NCBI GenBank assembly: GCA_905194675.1
Contig: CAJJTG010000004.1
Coordinates: forward strand, 7,274 to 71,273
DNA from: an uncultured Collinsella sp.
GTDB taxonomy: Bacteria > Actinomycetota > Coriobacteriia > Coriobacteriales > Coriobacteriaceae
Reading direction: 5' to 3'
DNA length: 64,000 nucleotides
Each line of letters begins with the position of its first letter. Within the stretch, counting starts at the first letter, position 1. This document shows positions 33,365 through 42,178 of this stretch, piece after piece. Below the pieces are notes generated by a model. It worked only from the letters and a program-made list of their open reading frames with translations. It made no database searches and was not told the origin of the DNA. The position numbers and the translations under genes were made by a program.

Positions 33365-34444
33365 ATGGTAGATTCCAAGCAGGCTCCACTCGACTCCGCG
33401 GCAGCCGCAAAAGCAGCGTTCGCTTCGGTCCAGGACAAGCCATTCCCCGATGATATCTTTACGGCTCCCGAGCTTCGTTGGGCTGTGATCGGGTGCGGCG
33501 TTATCGCCAACCAGATGGCCCAGTCTCTCGCTCTTGCCGGCCGCAAGCTTGCGGGCGTCGCCAACCGTACGCTGTCCAAGGCTCAGGCTTTTGCCGAGCA
33601 GTATGGCATCGAGAAGGTCTATGAATCGGTTGAGGGCCTCTACGCCGATCCGGGCATCGACGCCGTCTATATCACCACGCCGCACAACACGCATATCACC
33701 TATCTGCGTGACGCGCTGGCCGCCGGCAAGCACGTGCTCTGTGAGAAGGCCATTACCCTCAACTCTGCCGAGCTCGACGAGGCCCGTGCCATTGCCGACG
33801 AGCATAACGTGGTCCTTATGGATGCCACCACGGTGCTCCACATGCCGCTGTATCAGGAGCTGCGCCGTCGCATGGATGCCGGCGAGTTTGGTCGCATGAA
33901 CCTCGCCCAGCTCAACTTTGGTAGCTACAAGGAGTACGGCGATCTGACCAATCGCTTCTACAACCGCAACCTTGCTGGCGGTGCCATGCTCGACATTGGC
34001 GTGTATGCCCTGTCCGTCATGCGTCTCTTTATGGCGAGCCAGCCCATTGAGGTCGTTTCGTTGGGCAACACCTGTGAGACCGGTGTTGACGTTGCGGGCG
34101 GCATCGTCTGCCGTAATGCCGAGCAGCAGCTGGGTGTTGTGAGCCTCACGCTCCACTCCAAGCAACCCAAGCGCTCGATTATTAGCTTCGATAAGTGCTA
34201 TATCGAGGTCAACGAGTATCCGCGCGCCGATCACGCGACCATCGTGTGGACTGCGGACGGCCACCGCGAGGAGGTCCACGCCGGCACCGAGGCTTACGCC
34301 CTTTGCTATGAGATGGCCGATCTTGAGAAGGCCGTTGCCGGCGACGACTCTAAGCGTGAGCTTCTGGGCTATGCTTCTGATGTTATGGAGCTGATGACCA
34401 AGCTACGCGCCGACTGGGGAGTCGTGTACCCCGAGGAGGAGTAA
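33365..34444 (+). CDS. Gfo/Idh/MocA family oxidoreductase
   Basis: A 359-residue NAD(P)-dependent sugar or polyol dehydrogenase. A short N-terminal tail precedes the Rossmann motif AVIGCGVIANQMAQ; YITTPHNTH and VLCEKAITLNSAE (the EKP-type motif, here EKA) follow, then a C-terminal GFO domain with GGAMLDIGVYAL. The EKP Pro is replaced by Ala, which is unusual because this lysine motif is usually strict. ATG 33365 lies 5 bp after AGGAGG. It is 3 bp upstream of the DeoR gene. The substrate is unknown. Confidence 0.88.
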   Translation: MVDSKQAPLDSAAAAKAAFASVQDKPFPDDIFTAPELRWAVIGCGVIANQMAQSLALAGRKLAGVANRTLSKAQAFAEQYGIEKVYESVEGLYADPGIDAVYITTPHNTHITYLRDALAAGKHVLCEKAITLNSAELDEARAIADEHNVVLMDATTVLHMPLYQELRRRMDAGEFGRMNLAQLNFGSYKEYGDLTNRFYNRNLAGGAMLDIGVYALSVMRLFMASQPIEVVSLGNTCETGVDVAGGIVCRNAEQQLGVVSLTLHSKQPKRSIISFDKCYIEVNEYPRADHATIVWTADGHREEVHAGTEAYALCYEMADLEKAVAGDDSKRELLGYASDVMELMTKLRADWGVVYPEEE

Positions 34445-34447
34445 GCG

Positions 34448-35194
34448 ATGCTAGCGGAAGATAGGCTCAACGCGATCGTGTCGATGGTTCAGCAGACCGG
34501 CTCGGTTACCGTGCCGGAGCTTGCCGAAGCCCTGGGCGTGACGGCGTCTACCATTCGGCGCGACCTGCAGACGCTCGACCGAGCACACCGTATCGCCAAG
34601 GTGCACGGAGGCGCGACAAGTCTGGAGCGCGCGCACGTGACGCGCGACCTAACGCTTAATGAGCGCAGCGACCTCCATAACGACGACAAGGAGCGTATCT
34701 GCGCCCGTGCGGCGGCACTTGTGGAGCCCGAGAGCTTTGTATACATCGACTCGGGTTCGACGACGCTCAGGCTCATCGAGCATCTTCCACACCTTGAAGA
34801 TGTCACCTATGTGACCGATTCCGTGCTCCATGCTCAACGCCTTGCTTTGCGCGGCATGCGTACCGTGGTGCTGGGTGGCGAGCTCAAACCCGAGACCGAG
34901 GCGCTCGTTGGCCCCGATGCCTTGGCAACCTTAGACCGCTACAACTTCAACTGTGGCTTTTGGGGCTCTAACGGCATTGCCACCGAGCAGGGCTTCACGG
35001 CGCCCGATATCGAGGAGGCGCAAGTAAAGCGTATCTCGATGCGCCATACGGCCAAGCGCTTCGTAATCTCGGACGCCAGTAAATTTGGCATGGTGGCGCC
35101 CGTCAAGTTCGCGGACTTTCGCGACGCAACGATTATTACCGCAGGCGAGGTCCCCGCCAAGTATCGGGCAATGGACAACGTCATCACGGTCTAA
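34448..35194 (+). CDS. DeoR-family transcriptional regulator
   Basis: A 248-residue sugar-responsive repressor. The N-terminal winged helix is residues 1-57 with VPELAEALGVTASTIRRDLQTLD and KVHGGA; the C-terminal DeoRC sensor domain has YIDSGSTTLRLIEHL and FVISDASKFG, which bind phosphosugar in this family. It is coupled to the oxidoreductase gene and may act on the phased repeats before it. A terminator follows at 35282. Confidence 0.92.
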   Translation: MLAEDRLNAIVSMVQQTGSVTVPELAEALGVTASTIRRDLQTLDRAHRIAKVHGGATSLERAHVTRDLTLNERSDLHNDDKERICARAAALVEPESFVYIDSGSTTLRLIEHLPHLEDVTYVTDSVLHAQRLALRGMRTVVLGGELKPETEALVGPDALATLDRYNFNCGFWGSNGIATEQGFTAPDIEEAQVKRISMRHTAKRFVISDASKFGMVAPVKFADFRDATIITAGEVPAKYRAMDNVITV

Positions 35195-35210
35195 TAGCAG
35201 GGGGTAAGGC

Positions 35211-35250
35211 CAAAACTACCACAAAGGTGCCTGTCCCCATTGTGGTGGTT
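35211..35250. repeat. 40-bp hairpin repeat, copy 1
   Basis: It matches 35581-35620 at 39 of 40 positions. Each copy can fold through ACCACAA / TTGTGGT around GGTGCCTGTCCCC. The pair brackets the 35.3-35.6 kb hairpin array. Confidence 0.85.
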
Positions 35251-35281
35251 AGTAACGAAAACCGAGTAGTTTTCTCAATAG

Positions 35282-35318
35282 AAAAGCGGCAACGTCCATT
35301 ACGGGCGTTGCCGCTTTT
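35282..35318 (+). terminator. Terminator after the DeoR gene
   Basis: A perfect 13-bp stem (AAAAGCGGCAACG with CGTTGCCGCTTTT) around an 11-base loop, with T residues following. It sits 88 bp after the DeoR stop. Confidence 0.85.
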
Positions 35319-35334
35319 GTTGTCTACCGGTTTG

Positions 35335-35550
35335 TCTCAATCTGTAACAGCTGGACCGTTAAAAGTGGGCTAGGTGTTACAGATTGAGATACTTCCGAAC
35401 TGCGTCGTCCCTTTGTCTCAACCTGTAACATCTGGGACGGATTTTGCCGAGTTACTGTTACAGATCGAGATTTTCCATTGAGGAGGATTCGAATGTCTCG
35501 ATCTGTAACAGATAGACCGGAAAATGGGTTCTAACTGTTACAGATCGAGA
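35335..35550. repeat. Array of three 55-bp hairpins at 80-81 bp spacing
   Basis: Hairpins at 35335-35389, 35416-35470 and 35496-35550. Each has 15-bp arms of the form TCTCRAYCTGTAACA and TGTTACAGATYGAGA, and a 25-bp variable centre. Start-to-start distances are 81 and 80 bp. The arms are nearly identical while centres and linkers differ, so selection appears to act on the arms. Confidence 0.9.
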
Positions 35551-35580
35551 CGTTTTGGGACCGCGGCTGAGCCATTGCAG

Positions 35581-35620
35581 CAAAACCACCACAAAGGTGC
35601 CTGTCCCCATTGTGGTGGTT
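35581..35620. repeat. 40-bp hairpin repeat, copy 2
   Basis: Second copy of the 35211-35250 element, in the same orientation, ending at the TAA of the leftward pseudouridine synthase gene. It could act as that gene's terminator. Confidence 0.85.
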
Positions 35621-36279
35621 TAGGGCTCCCAGGGGCAGGGGGCTTCGATGTGGATGTGCTCGCCGGTAACGGGATGCGTAAAGGACACGCTGTGGGCGTG
35701 GAGCATCAGGCCACAGGGGCGCGGCGTGCCGTACAGGTCGTCGCCAACCAGGGGATGATGCTCGCTGGCCAGGTGGACGCGAATCTGATGCTTACGACCC
35801 GTGAGCAGCTCAACATCGATGTACGAACGCGTGGGCAGGCCTCGGCGGCTCTTAAGACGCTTGAGCACCTTGACGCGCGTCTGAGACGGCTTGCCGCTGG
35901 CGCCGACGCGCATCTTGCGGCTGTCGTGGCGGTCGCGGGCGATGGGCTTGTCGATGAGCTTCTCGTTCCAGTCAATCTTGCCCTCGGCCAGCGCCAGATA
36001 GTGCTTTTCGAAGGCGTGGTCGATGACCATTTGGTCAAAGGCGGGCTGAGTCTGCTTGTCGAGCGAGAACAGCACCACGCCGGTGGTGTTGCGGTCCAGG
36101 CGGTTGAGCGGCTGCATGTCGGTCGCGGCAAAGCCGTCGCCCATCGCCAACAAAAGGTCGCTAGCGTAGTCGGTAAGCGTGCGCTCGCCGGTGCCGTCAC
36201 CGTGGACGATCATGCCGGCGGGCTTATCGATGGCCATGAGCCAGGCGTCGCAGTAGAGGACTTGAGGTTCTTCGTTCAC
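35620..36279 (-). CDS. RluA-family pseudouridine synthase
   Basis: Converts specific rRNA or tRNA uridines to pseudouridine. The 219-residue protein has VLYCDAWLMAIDKPAGMIVH and the catalytic Asp62 in LNRLDRNTTGVVLF, then TGRKHQIRVHLA. There is no N-terminal S4 domain, so it resembles RluA/TruC-like short forms. The start is GTG at 36279 with GAAAGG upstream. It lies 15 bp downstream of the U32 gene on the same strand, forming an RNA-modification pair. Confidence 0.9.
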   Translation of the reverse strand: MNEEPQVLYCDAWLMAIDKPAGMIVHGDGTGERTLTDYASDLLLAMGDGFAATDMQPLNRLDRNTTGVVLFSLDKQTQPAFDQMVIDHAFEKHYLALAEGKIDWNEKLIDKPIARDRHDSRKMRVGASGKPSQTRVKVLKRLKSRRGLPTRSYIDVELLTGRKHQIRVHLASEHHPLVGDDLYGTPRPCGLMLHAHSVSFTHPVTGEHIHIEAPCPWEP

Positions 36280-36294
36280 GTGTAAGCCTTTCGG

Positions 36295-38787
36295 TTAGCT
36301 AATTCCCACAAACATGCAGCCCGAGGTCGCCCCGCGCAGGCGGGCAGCGGGCTTGCGACCTGCCTGCGCTGCCTCAATGGCGCGGCGGACACGAGCGACG
36401 GCACGGCCAATCTCATCGGCCTCGAGCAGGGTTCCGTCGACCATAAGACGGCGCACGCCGGCATCGAGCAGCTGTGGAACCTGCGGCGTGAGGTCAATGG
36501 GGTAGGCGTCGTACAGGCGCGAGCGGCCGTGGATATCGGTGCGCACCGGCATGACCTTGCCGTCGATATTCTTGAGCGACAGCTTGCGGGCGCGCAGGTG
36601 GCAATTGGCGCAATCGTGGATACAACCGTTGGCAACCTGCAGGATGCAGTGCTCGCTCGTCATAACGCGCGGGCGGCCGAAAACGGTGATGCCCAGGGCT
36701 GCGGGCGCGGAGGTGCCAAGCGAGATGATCTCGTCGAGCGTGATCTCGGGCGAGAGCCAAAAAGCGCCGGCTCCGCGCTCGGCAAGTGCCTCCATGCAAG
36801 GCGTGTTGTGCACGGGCAGGCAAGAGCGAATCTCGGCCGTGGCGCCAACCTGGGCGGCCAGGGCAAGCTCGGAGATATTGCCGACGGCGACAGTCGCTCC
36901 AGCAAGAATCCACGGGTCAACGCGGACGTGGTCGACGGCGCGGCAGACCTCATCGAGCACGGGTACGATGCCCTGCTCAAACGCATCGGCGGGGGAGAGC
37001 TCGGCCGCATCGAGCGCGTCGGTGGTCATGTAGATGCGTGTTGCACCCTCGGCGCGAGCAGCCTCGGCAGCCTCGAGCGAGGTGACGGTGGCGCAGATCT
37101 GCGGCTCATCGCGGTAGTGCTCGGGCATGGGGCGCGTACATTTGTCGAGCACCGGCAACTCGAGCGTTTTCGCGCGCTCCTCGTAAGGTGCCAGAATGGC
37201 CTCCTTCAGCGCCTTGCAAGCGGCGGCGCGCACCTTGTGCACGGCGGAAAAGCCCATGCCACAGTCCTCGTCGAGGGCCACGTCAAAGCTCGCGGCCTCA
37301 AAGGGCGAGGAACCCATGCGGCCCACATGCTCCACTAGATCGGCCGCCTCGACGGCGCGAGTTTTGGCGGCCTCGACGGTAAAGCCGGTGGCGGTGGCGG
37401 TGAGCGCGGGGTCGTCGCAGCAGGTGAGCGTAACGGTAAACGGCTCGCCCAGACGCGCCGCGACGGACACATCTACGGCGCGGCGGCGCAGCACATCGCG
37501 CTTGAGCGCGGCGCCGGCAGCGTCAATGGCGCGCTGGCTTCGAATCACGCGCACGCGGCAACCCTCGGGCATGCTGCGAGGCACGCGGCACTCGATGATG
37601 TCGCCGGCAGCGGCATCATCGGCGGCGATGGTGGTCAGGAATTGGTCGAACTCATCGTCGTGACGAAGCTCCAGCAGGTCTCCCTTGCCCACGGGCTCAA
37701 ACAGCTCAATGCGGGCGATGGCGGCGCGGCGACGGCGGTCGTCGGGCTTGAGGCCGCGCACATCGCGGTTGGCCGGGCGGCTGCCCAGCACCGTGCCCAC
37801 AATCTGGCCGCGGTTGTTGGAGCGCTCGTAGCTCATCATCTCGTCGCCCGAGGTGCCGTCCTGATAGGCGTGCGTAAAGTCACGGTTAAAGCAGCGCTTG
37901 AGCTGGCGCTGGCGGGCGGCTTCCTCGCCCTTAGAGGTCGAAACATCGGCCAGCATGTCATCAATCTGATGACGATACACGTCGACGATGGAGTACACAT
38001 AATCGGGGGCCTTCATGCGGCCCTCGAGCTTGAGCGATGCGGCGCCGGCGTCATACAGACGGCGAACAAGCTGCGACGTGTTGGTGTCACGCGGGCATAG
38101 CGCACGCTCGCGGCCGGCGGGGGAGAGCGCGCAGCCGTTCTCGTCGATCAGCTCGTAAGGCAGGCGACAGGGCTGGGCGCACATGCCGCGGTTGGCCGAG
38201 CGGCCCGCCATGGCAAAGCTCGACAGCAGGCACAGACCCGAGTAGCAAAAGCAGATGGCACCGTGGCTAAAGACCTCCAGGTCAACGTCGGGCGCGGCAT
38301 TGTGAATGGCGGCGATCTCGTCGATGGAGAGCTCGCGCGAGAGGGTCACGCGGTCGGCGCCCTGCTCGCGGCACCAGATAGTCCCGCGGTCATCGTGGAT
38401 GTTCGCCTGGGTCGAGATATGCGTCTCGATGCCGGGCATGGTGCGCTTGACCTCAAAGAACAGGCCCCAGTCTTGGATGATAAAGGCATCGGCGCCCAGC
38501 GTGGAGCAGCGATGGATGAGCTGCAGCGCATCGCCCATCTCGGATTCTTTGATGACGATGTTGACCGTGACGTAGACGCGCGAGCCGGCCAGGTGCGCGG
38601 CGCGGCAGGCCTGCTCAAAGGCCTCGTCGGTAAAGTTCGTTGCCTTGCGACGGGCGTTGAAGCTGCCCATGCCACAGTAGATGGCATCGGCGCCGGCAGC
38701 GAGTGCGGCGGCAAAGGGCTCGGGGCCTCCGGCAGGGGCCAAGAGCTCGGGTCTGCGGTTGGTGGTTCGACTGGCGGTTGCGGTCAT
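36295..38787 (-). CDS. U32 family peptidase / RlhA-like rRNA hydroxylation protein
   Basis: An 830-residue U32 protein. N-terminal segment RPELLAPAGGPEPFAAALAA starts the TIM barrel; the U32 signature is THISTQANIHD and EVFSHGAICFCYSGLCLLSS with RSANRGMCAQPCR (cysteines for an Fe-S cluster). The middle holds a DUF3656-type domain and a second U32-like part lies at the C-terminus. The E. coli homologue RlhA hydroxylates 23S rRNA C2501, which fits the neighbouring pseudouridine synthase better than a peptidase role. CAGGAT precedes the ATG. Confidence 0.85.
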   Translation of the reverse strand: MTATASRTTNRRPELLAPAGGPEPFAAALAAGADAIYCGMGSFNARRKATNFTDEAFEQACRAAHLAGSRVYVTVNIVIKESEMGDALQLIHRCSTLGADAFIIQDWGLFFEVKRTMPGIETHISTQANIHDDRGTIWCREQGADRVTLSRELSIDEIAAIHNAAPDVDLEVFSHGAICFCYSGLCLLSSFAMAGRSANRGMCAQPCRLPYELIDENGCALSPAGRERALCPRDTNTSQLVRRLYDAGAASLKLEGRMKAPDYVYSIVDVYRHQIDDMLADVSTSKGEEAARQRQLKRCFNRDFTHAYQDGTSGDEMMSYERSNNRGQIVGTVLGSRPANRDVRGLKPDDRRRRAAIARIELFEPVGKGDLLELRHDDEFDQFLTTIAADDAAAGDIIECRVPRSMPEGCRVRVIRSQRAIDAAGAALKRDVLRRRAVDVSVAARLGEPFTVTLTCCDDPALTATATGFTVEAAKTRAVEAADLVEHVGRMGSSPFEAASFDVALDEDCGMGFSAVHKVRAAACKALKEAILAPYEERAKTLELPVLDKCTRPMPEHYRDEPQICATVTSLEAAEAARAEGATRIYMTTDALDAAELSPADAFEQGIVPVLDEVCRAVDHVRVDPWILAGATVAVGNISELALAAQVGATAEIRSCLPVHNTPCMEALAERGAGAFWLSPEITLDEIISLGTSAPAALGITVFGRPRVMTSEHCILQVANGCIHDCANCHLRARKLSLKNIDGKVMPVRTDIHGRSRLYDAYPIDLTPQVPQLLDAGVRRLMVDGTLLEADEIGRAVARVRRAIEAAQAGRKPAARLRGATSGCMFVGIS

Positions 38788-38969
38788 ATCCTGCCTTTCA
38801 AAATGCTCAGATACTCAAAAGTATAGTGGCGTCGTCGCGGTGGACGATGCCCGTGGTCCAAGCGGGATAAAGTCTTCAGCAGCTTGGGGTGGCTGCCACA
38901 GAACAGAACCGTTCGGCGGTTCGGAGAAACCGTTGGGCGATAAATCTTTCTCGCACAATAATAAAATTC

Positions 38970-38998
38970 TTGCACAGCGCGAAATCCTTGGTTACTAT
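38970..38998 (+). promoter_or_regulatory. Promoter of ridA
   Basis: TTGCAC at 38970-38975 and TACTAT at 38993-38998 with a 17-bp spacer, 89 bp before the ridA ATG. The remaining 299-bp gap holds only short dyads. Confidence 0.6.
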
Positions 38999-39086
38999 CC
39001 CAATCAAGCGCGGTGTTCAGACCGAACTGTGCCTCCCGGTGTGAACGCCGCGCTCACGCTCTCTATTTGATCGTAAGGAGAAAAAC

Positions 39087-39464
39087 ATGAGCAAGACCGT
39101 CGTGTCTTCCGATAACGCACCCGCAGCCATCGGACCGTATTCCCCCGGCATCCAGACCGGCAACATGGTGTTCCTGTCCGGCCAGCTGGGCATCGACCCC
39201 GCAACTGGCAAGATGCCCGAGGGCGTCGAGGCCCAGGCCAAGCAGTCCCTTGCTAACGTCGAGGCCCTGCTGACTGCTGCCGGCGCCACCTTTGCCGATG
39301 TCGTCAAGACCACGGTCTACCTGGCCGACATCGCCGACTTTGCCGCCGTGAACGAGATCTACGCCTCCAAGTTCGAGGCCCCGTTCCCCGCGCGCAGCGC
39401 TTTCCAGGTTGCCGCTCTTCCGGCTGGCGGTCTGGTCGAGATCGAGGTCGTCGCCGCTCTCTAA
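39087..39464 (+). CDS. ridA: RidA family reactive intermediate deaminase
   Basis: Deaminates reactive enamine/imine intermediates made by PLP enzymes and protects them from damage. The 125-residue protein has NAPAAIGPYSPGIQTGN, VFLSGQLGIDPATGK and PARSAFQVAALPAGGLVEIEV with the substrate-binding Arg. GTAAGGAG precedes the ATG. It is single, ended by a terminator, and converges with a YheO-type regulator gene that may control amino-acid or nitrogen functions. Confidence 0.95.
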   Translation: MSKTVVSSDNAPAAIGPYSPGIQTGNMVFLSGQLGIDPATGKMPEGVEAQAKQSLANVEALLTAAGATFADVVKTTVYLADIADFAAVNEIYASKFEAPFPARSAFQVAALPAGGLVEIEVVAAL

Positions 39465-39494
39465 GACGTTGGCAACAACTAAACATGACATGCA

Positions 39495-39533
39495 AAAGAA
39501 CCCTGCAGCGCGTGCGAAGCTGCAGGGTTCTTT
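39495..39533 (+). terminator. Terminator after ridA
   Basis: A perfect 15-bp stem (AAAGAACCCTGCAGC with GCTGCAGGGTTCTTT) with a 9-base loop. It lies between convergent genes and can serve both. Confidence 0.9.
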
Positions 39534-39579
39534 GTGTCAGGGGCAGTCTTTTTGGGGCGGGGCCATCCCCATTGCGCTG

Positions 39580-40236
39580 CTAGCCTTCCTTGCGGACTTT
39601 TTGCAGGTAGCGGTAGACGCTGGGCTCCGAGATGCCCAGCGCGGTGGCGGCGCAGGCAACGGCGCCCTTGAGCATAAATACGCCATTGCCGTTAAGGTGG
39701 CGAATAACGTCCACGCGATCGGCCTGCCCAAGCGAGGCGACATCCTGCCCGCGGCTTTCGAGCAACTCGGAAATACTGCGGTCGATGAGCTCCTGTGTAG
39801 ACTCCGAAAGACTTTCGACCTCGATAGACGCGGGCTCCGTGCGCGTCGGCGCCGCGTCGAAGCACGCCATGAGCTGCTGCGCCATGGCGTTGATGGAGCG
39901 CACGGTCGAGAGGTCGGTGTTGACGCAAAGCATACCGACGATCTCGTCATTCTCGCGGATAAAGTACGTCGCTGACTCCAACGTCTTGCCACCGGCGCCG
40001 CGCCCCTCGTAGCCCGTAATAAACGGCAGGTCGCGATACTTGGCGTCGTGCATGATCTTGAGCGCCAGATCGGTGGCGGGGCCGCCGACCTTGCGGCCGC
40101 TCACGATGCCGTTGCGAATATCGACGATGGCGTGGTCGGGATCCGAGAAATCGTGCAGCACGATTTCGCTGTTCTTACCGAGTACCTGCTCCAGGAAATC
40201 GACCATCGGCAAAAAGCGACGTACGGTCTCGTTCAC
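39580..40236 (-). CDS. YheO/DauR-type PAS and helix-turn-helix regulator
   Basis: A 218-residue transcription factor: N-terminal YheO-like PAS domain (LGKNSEIVLHDFSDPDHAIVDI, TYFIRENDEIVGMLCVN) and a C-terminal HTH_22 domain (RVDVIRHLNGNGVFMLKGAVACAATALGISEPSVYRYL). GTG at 40236 is chosen because AAAGGAG lies 6 bp upstream; the TTG at 40242 directly abuts that site. Ligand unknown. RidA is a frequent neighbour of such regulators. Confidence 0.85.
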   Translation of the reverse strand: MNETVRRFLPMVDFLEQVLGKNSEIVLHDFSDPDHAIVDIRNGIVSGRKVGGPATDLALKIMHDAKYRDLPFITGYEGRGAGGKTLESATYFIRENDEIVGMLCVNTDLSTVRSINAMAQQLMACFDAAPTRTEPASIEVESLSESTQELIDRSISELLESRGQDVASLGQADRVDVIRHLNGNGVFMLKGAVACAATALGISEPSVYRYLQKVRKEG

Positions 40237-40587
40237 GGGCAACTCCTTTGGGTTCTATCGAAGTGTTCATAACAATTTTTTATCATGGTAACACGCTGCC
40301 CATAATCTCGTATATCCGCAGGTACATTGCGTAATACAGACGAGCGGTAGGATTTTGGCGGTAAACGGTCGACCAAAAGAAAAGTTAGATGATAGCCAAA
40401 CCACGCACTTTCCTGACCTGCGGAAATGCATTATTTCAGCTGAAGAATAGTCTGATAACAAAAAATTATTATTGAGAATGAGAATCATCTTTAATACGAT
40501 ATGCAACGAAGGCACAACCTCAACCCCGCACTGCGTCACAATAGAGCGTTAGATGCGAAAACAACTATTTCGAGGATTGGTGGTCAA
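40237..40587. other. AT-rich divergent promoter region of the purine locus
   Basis: These 351 bp between the YheO-type regulator and the permease contain no gene. The stretch from about 40260 to 40500 is clearly AT-richer than the neighbourhood, as expected of promoters, and it holds a Fur-like site. Confidence 0.6.
40474..40492. promoter_or_regulatory. Fur-like box candidate
   Basis: Two exact GAGAAT hexamers at 40474 and 40480 followed by C and ATCTTT resemble the Fur consensus built from GATAAT hexamers. It lies about 95 bp before the permease start, near TAATAC, a possible -10. Metal control of a locus rich in Fe-S and molybdenum enzymes would make sense, but the match is partial. Confidence 0.35.
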
Positions 40588-41982
40588 ATGACCCAGGAGA
40601 CGGTTAAGAACGGCACTGAAGCCCTGTTCACTCGTGAAGGCATGCCTCCCGTTAAAGAAATGATCCCGTGTGCCCTTCAGCACGTACTGGCTTCGTTTGC
40701 CGGCATCATCACCCCGGCTGTCATCATGGCCGGCGTCTACGGCTTTAATAGCCAGCAGAGCACCGACATCATCCAGGTCGCGCTCATTCTTTCGGCGATC
40801 GACACGGCCCTTCAGGCCTTCGCTCCCTTCCGTCGCATCGGCGGCGGTCTGCCCATCGTCATGGGCGTTTCGTTCGCGTTCCTGCCGGCCCTGCAGGCCA
40901 TGGGTGCCTCGGGCTTTAGCTTTGGTGCGCTACTGGGCGGCGAGATCGTCGGCGGCGCCGTCGCGGTCCTCTTTGGTCTGGCCTACAGCAAGATCAAGTG
41001 GCTGTTCCCGCCCGTCGTGACCGGTACGGTCATCTTCTCCATTGGCGTCTCTCTCTATCCTACGGCCGTCAAGTACATGGCCGGCGGTATGGGTACGCCG
41101 CTGTGGGGCACCCCGCAGGCCTGGTGCGTCGCTCTTATCACCTTCGCCGTGGTCTTTGCGCTCGCCAACTTTGGCAAGGGCACGCTCAAGCTGGGATCCG
41201 TGTTCTTTGGCATGATCGTTGGCATGATCGTTTCGATCCCCTTTGGCATGATCGACTTCTCCAGCGTCGCCACCGCTCAGGTCTTCGCCCTTCCCAAGCT
41301 CATGCCCTACGCGCTCGAGTTTGATCCCGAGGTCTGCATTACCCTCGCCGTCGTGTTCCCCATGGTTGCCATCCAGGTTATCGGTGACGTCTCCGCCGCC
41401 TGCCTAGGTTCCATCGACCGTATGCCCACCGAGCGCGAGCTCTCCGGCGCTATCGTGTCCCAGGGCCTTACCTCTATGGTCGGCGGCCTGCTGGGCGGTC
41501 TTCCCACCAGCGCCCTTGGCCAGAACGTGGGCATCATCTGCTCCAACAAGGTCGTCAACAAGTGGGTCTTTGTGATCATCGCGGCCGTCTTTGCCATCGC
41601 CGGTCTGTTCCCGCAGCTCTCTGCCGTCCTTTCCGCTATCCCGCAGCCCGTCATCGGCGGCGCGACCGTCGGCGTCTTTGGCACCATCACCATGAACGGC
41701 GTGCGCATGTTCACCCGCGAGGGCCTTACGCAGCGCACTACCACCATCGTCGGTACCTCCGTCGTCTTTGGCCTGGGTATCTGGATGGCCAGCGGTTGCC
41801 TTGCCGGCGAGGGTATGCCCACCTGGGTGTCCACCGTCATCGGCTCCAATGCCGTAACCCCCACCGCCATTATGGCCATTGTCCTTAACCTGATCCTTCC
41901 GCAGACGCCGGTCGTGGCTCAGCACATCGATGCTGCCAAGGACGCTGCCGTGGATCTGGTCTTGCCCGAGAGCAAGAAGTAA
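40588..41982 (+). CDS. NCS2 family purine permease
   Basis: Membrane symporter for xanthine, urate or uracil-type bases. The 464-residue protein has about 14 hydrophobic segments and the NCS2 motifs PVVTGTVIFSIGVSLYP (TM8 region) and GGLLGGLPTSALGQNVGI (NAT signature region; the QN pair is conserved). ATG 40588 is family-consistent; the open frame upstream is promoter. The context with SsnA, YgfK and XdhD points to a purine (xanthine/urate) substrate. A hairpin follows. Confidence 0.9.
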   Translation: MTQETVKNGTEALFTREGMPPVKEMIPCALQHVLASFAGIITPAVIMAGVYGFNSQQSTDIIQVALILSAIDTALQAFAPFRRIGGGLPIVMGVSFAFLPALQAMGASGFSFGALLGGEIVGGAVAVLFGLAYSKIKWLFPPVVTGTVIFSIGVSLYPTAVKYMAGGMGTPLWGTPQAWCVALITFAVVFALANFGKGTLKLGSVFFGMIVGMIVSIPFGMIDFSSVATAQVFALPKLMPYALEFDPEVCITLAVVFPMVAIQVIGDVSAACLGSIDRMPTERELSGAIVSQGLTSMVGGLLGGLPTSALGQNVGIICSNKVVNKWVFVIIAAVFAIAGLFPQLSAVLSAIPQPVIGGATVGVFGTITMNGVRMFTREGLTQRTTTIVGTSVVFGLGIWMASGCLAGEGMPTWVSTVIGSNAVTPTAIMAIVLNLILPQTPVVAQHIDAAKDAAVDLVLPESKK

Positions 41983-41999
41983 CCAATTCGGTGCTATTC

Positions 42000-42029
42000 G
42001 TCGGCGGACGCATCGCCTCGTCCGCCGAC
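42000..42029 (+). terminator. Hairpin after the purine permease
   Basis: GTCGGCGGACG pairs perfectly with CGTCCGCCGAC around 8 bases. No T run follows, so it may stabilize the message or weaken read-through into ssnA rather than terminate fully. Confidence 0.55.
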
Positions 42030-42178
42030 GTCATGCGGCGCCAAGCCGCACTTCAAAGGGTTTGTCCCTTTGGTGAAGCGTTGACGGGAGAGGGCCCGTT
42101 TCCGGTGTAGGCCGGCGCTTCGCACTTCCGCTATGTCAGAGGTGTCAAACCCCGCCTCTGATGTTGAAGGGAGCATTC

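Larger units (their letters stand above)
35195..35619. other. Repeat-filled intergenic region
   Basis: No gene is seen. The 425 bp contain two copies of a 40-bp hairpin repeat at the borders, the DeoR terminator and three regularly spaced 55-bp hairpins, annotated separately. The right-hand 40-bp copy runs to the last base of the pseudouridine synthase gene. Confidence 0.7.
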
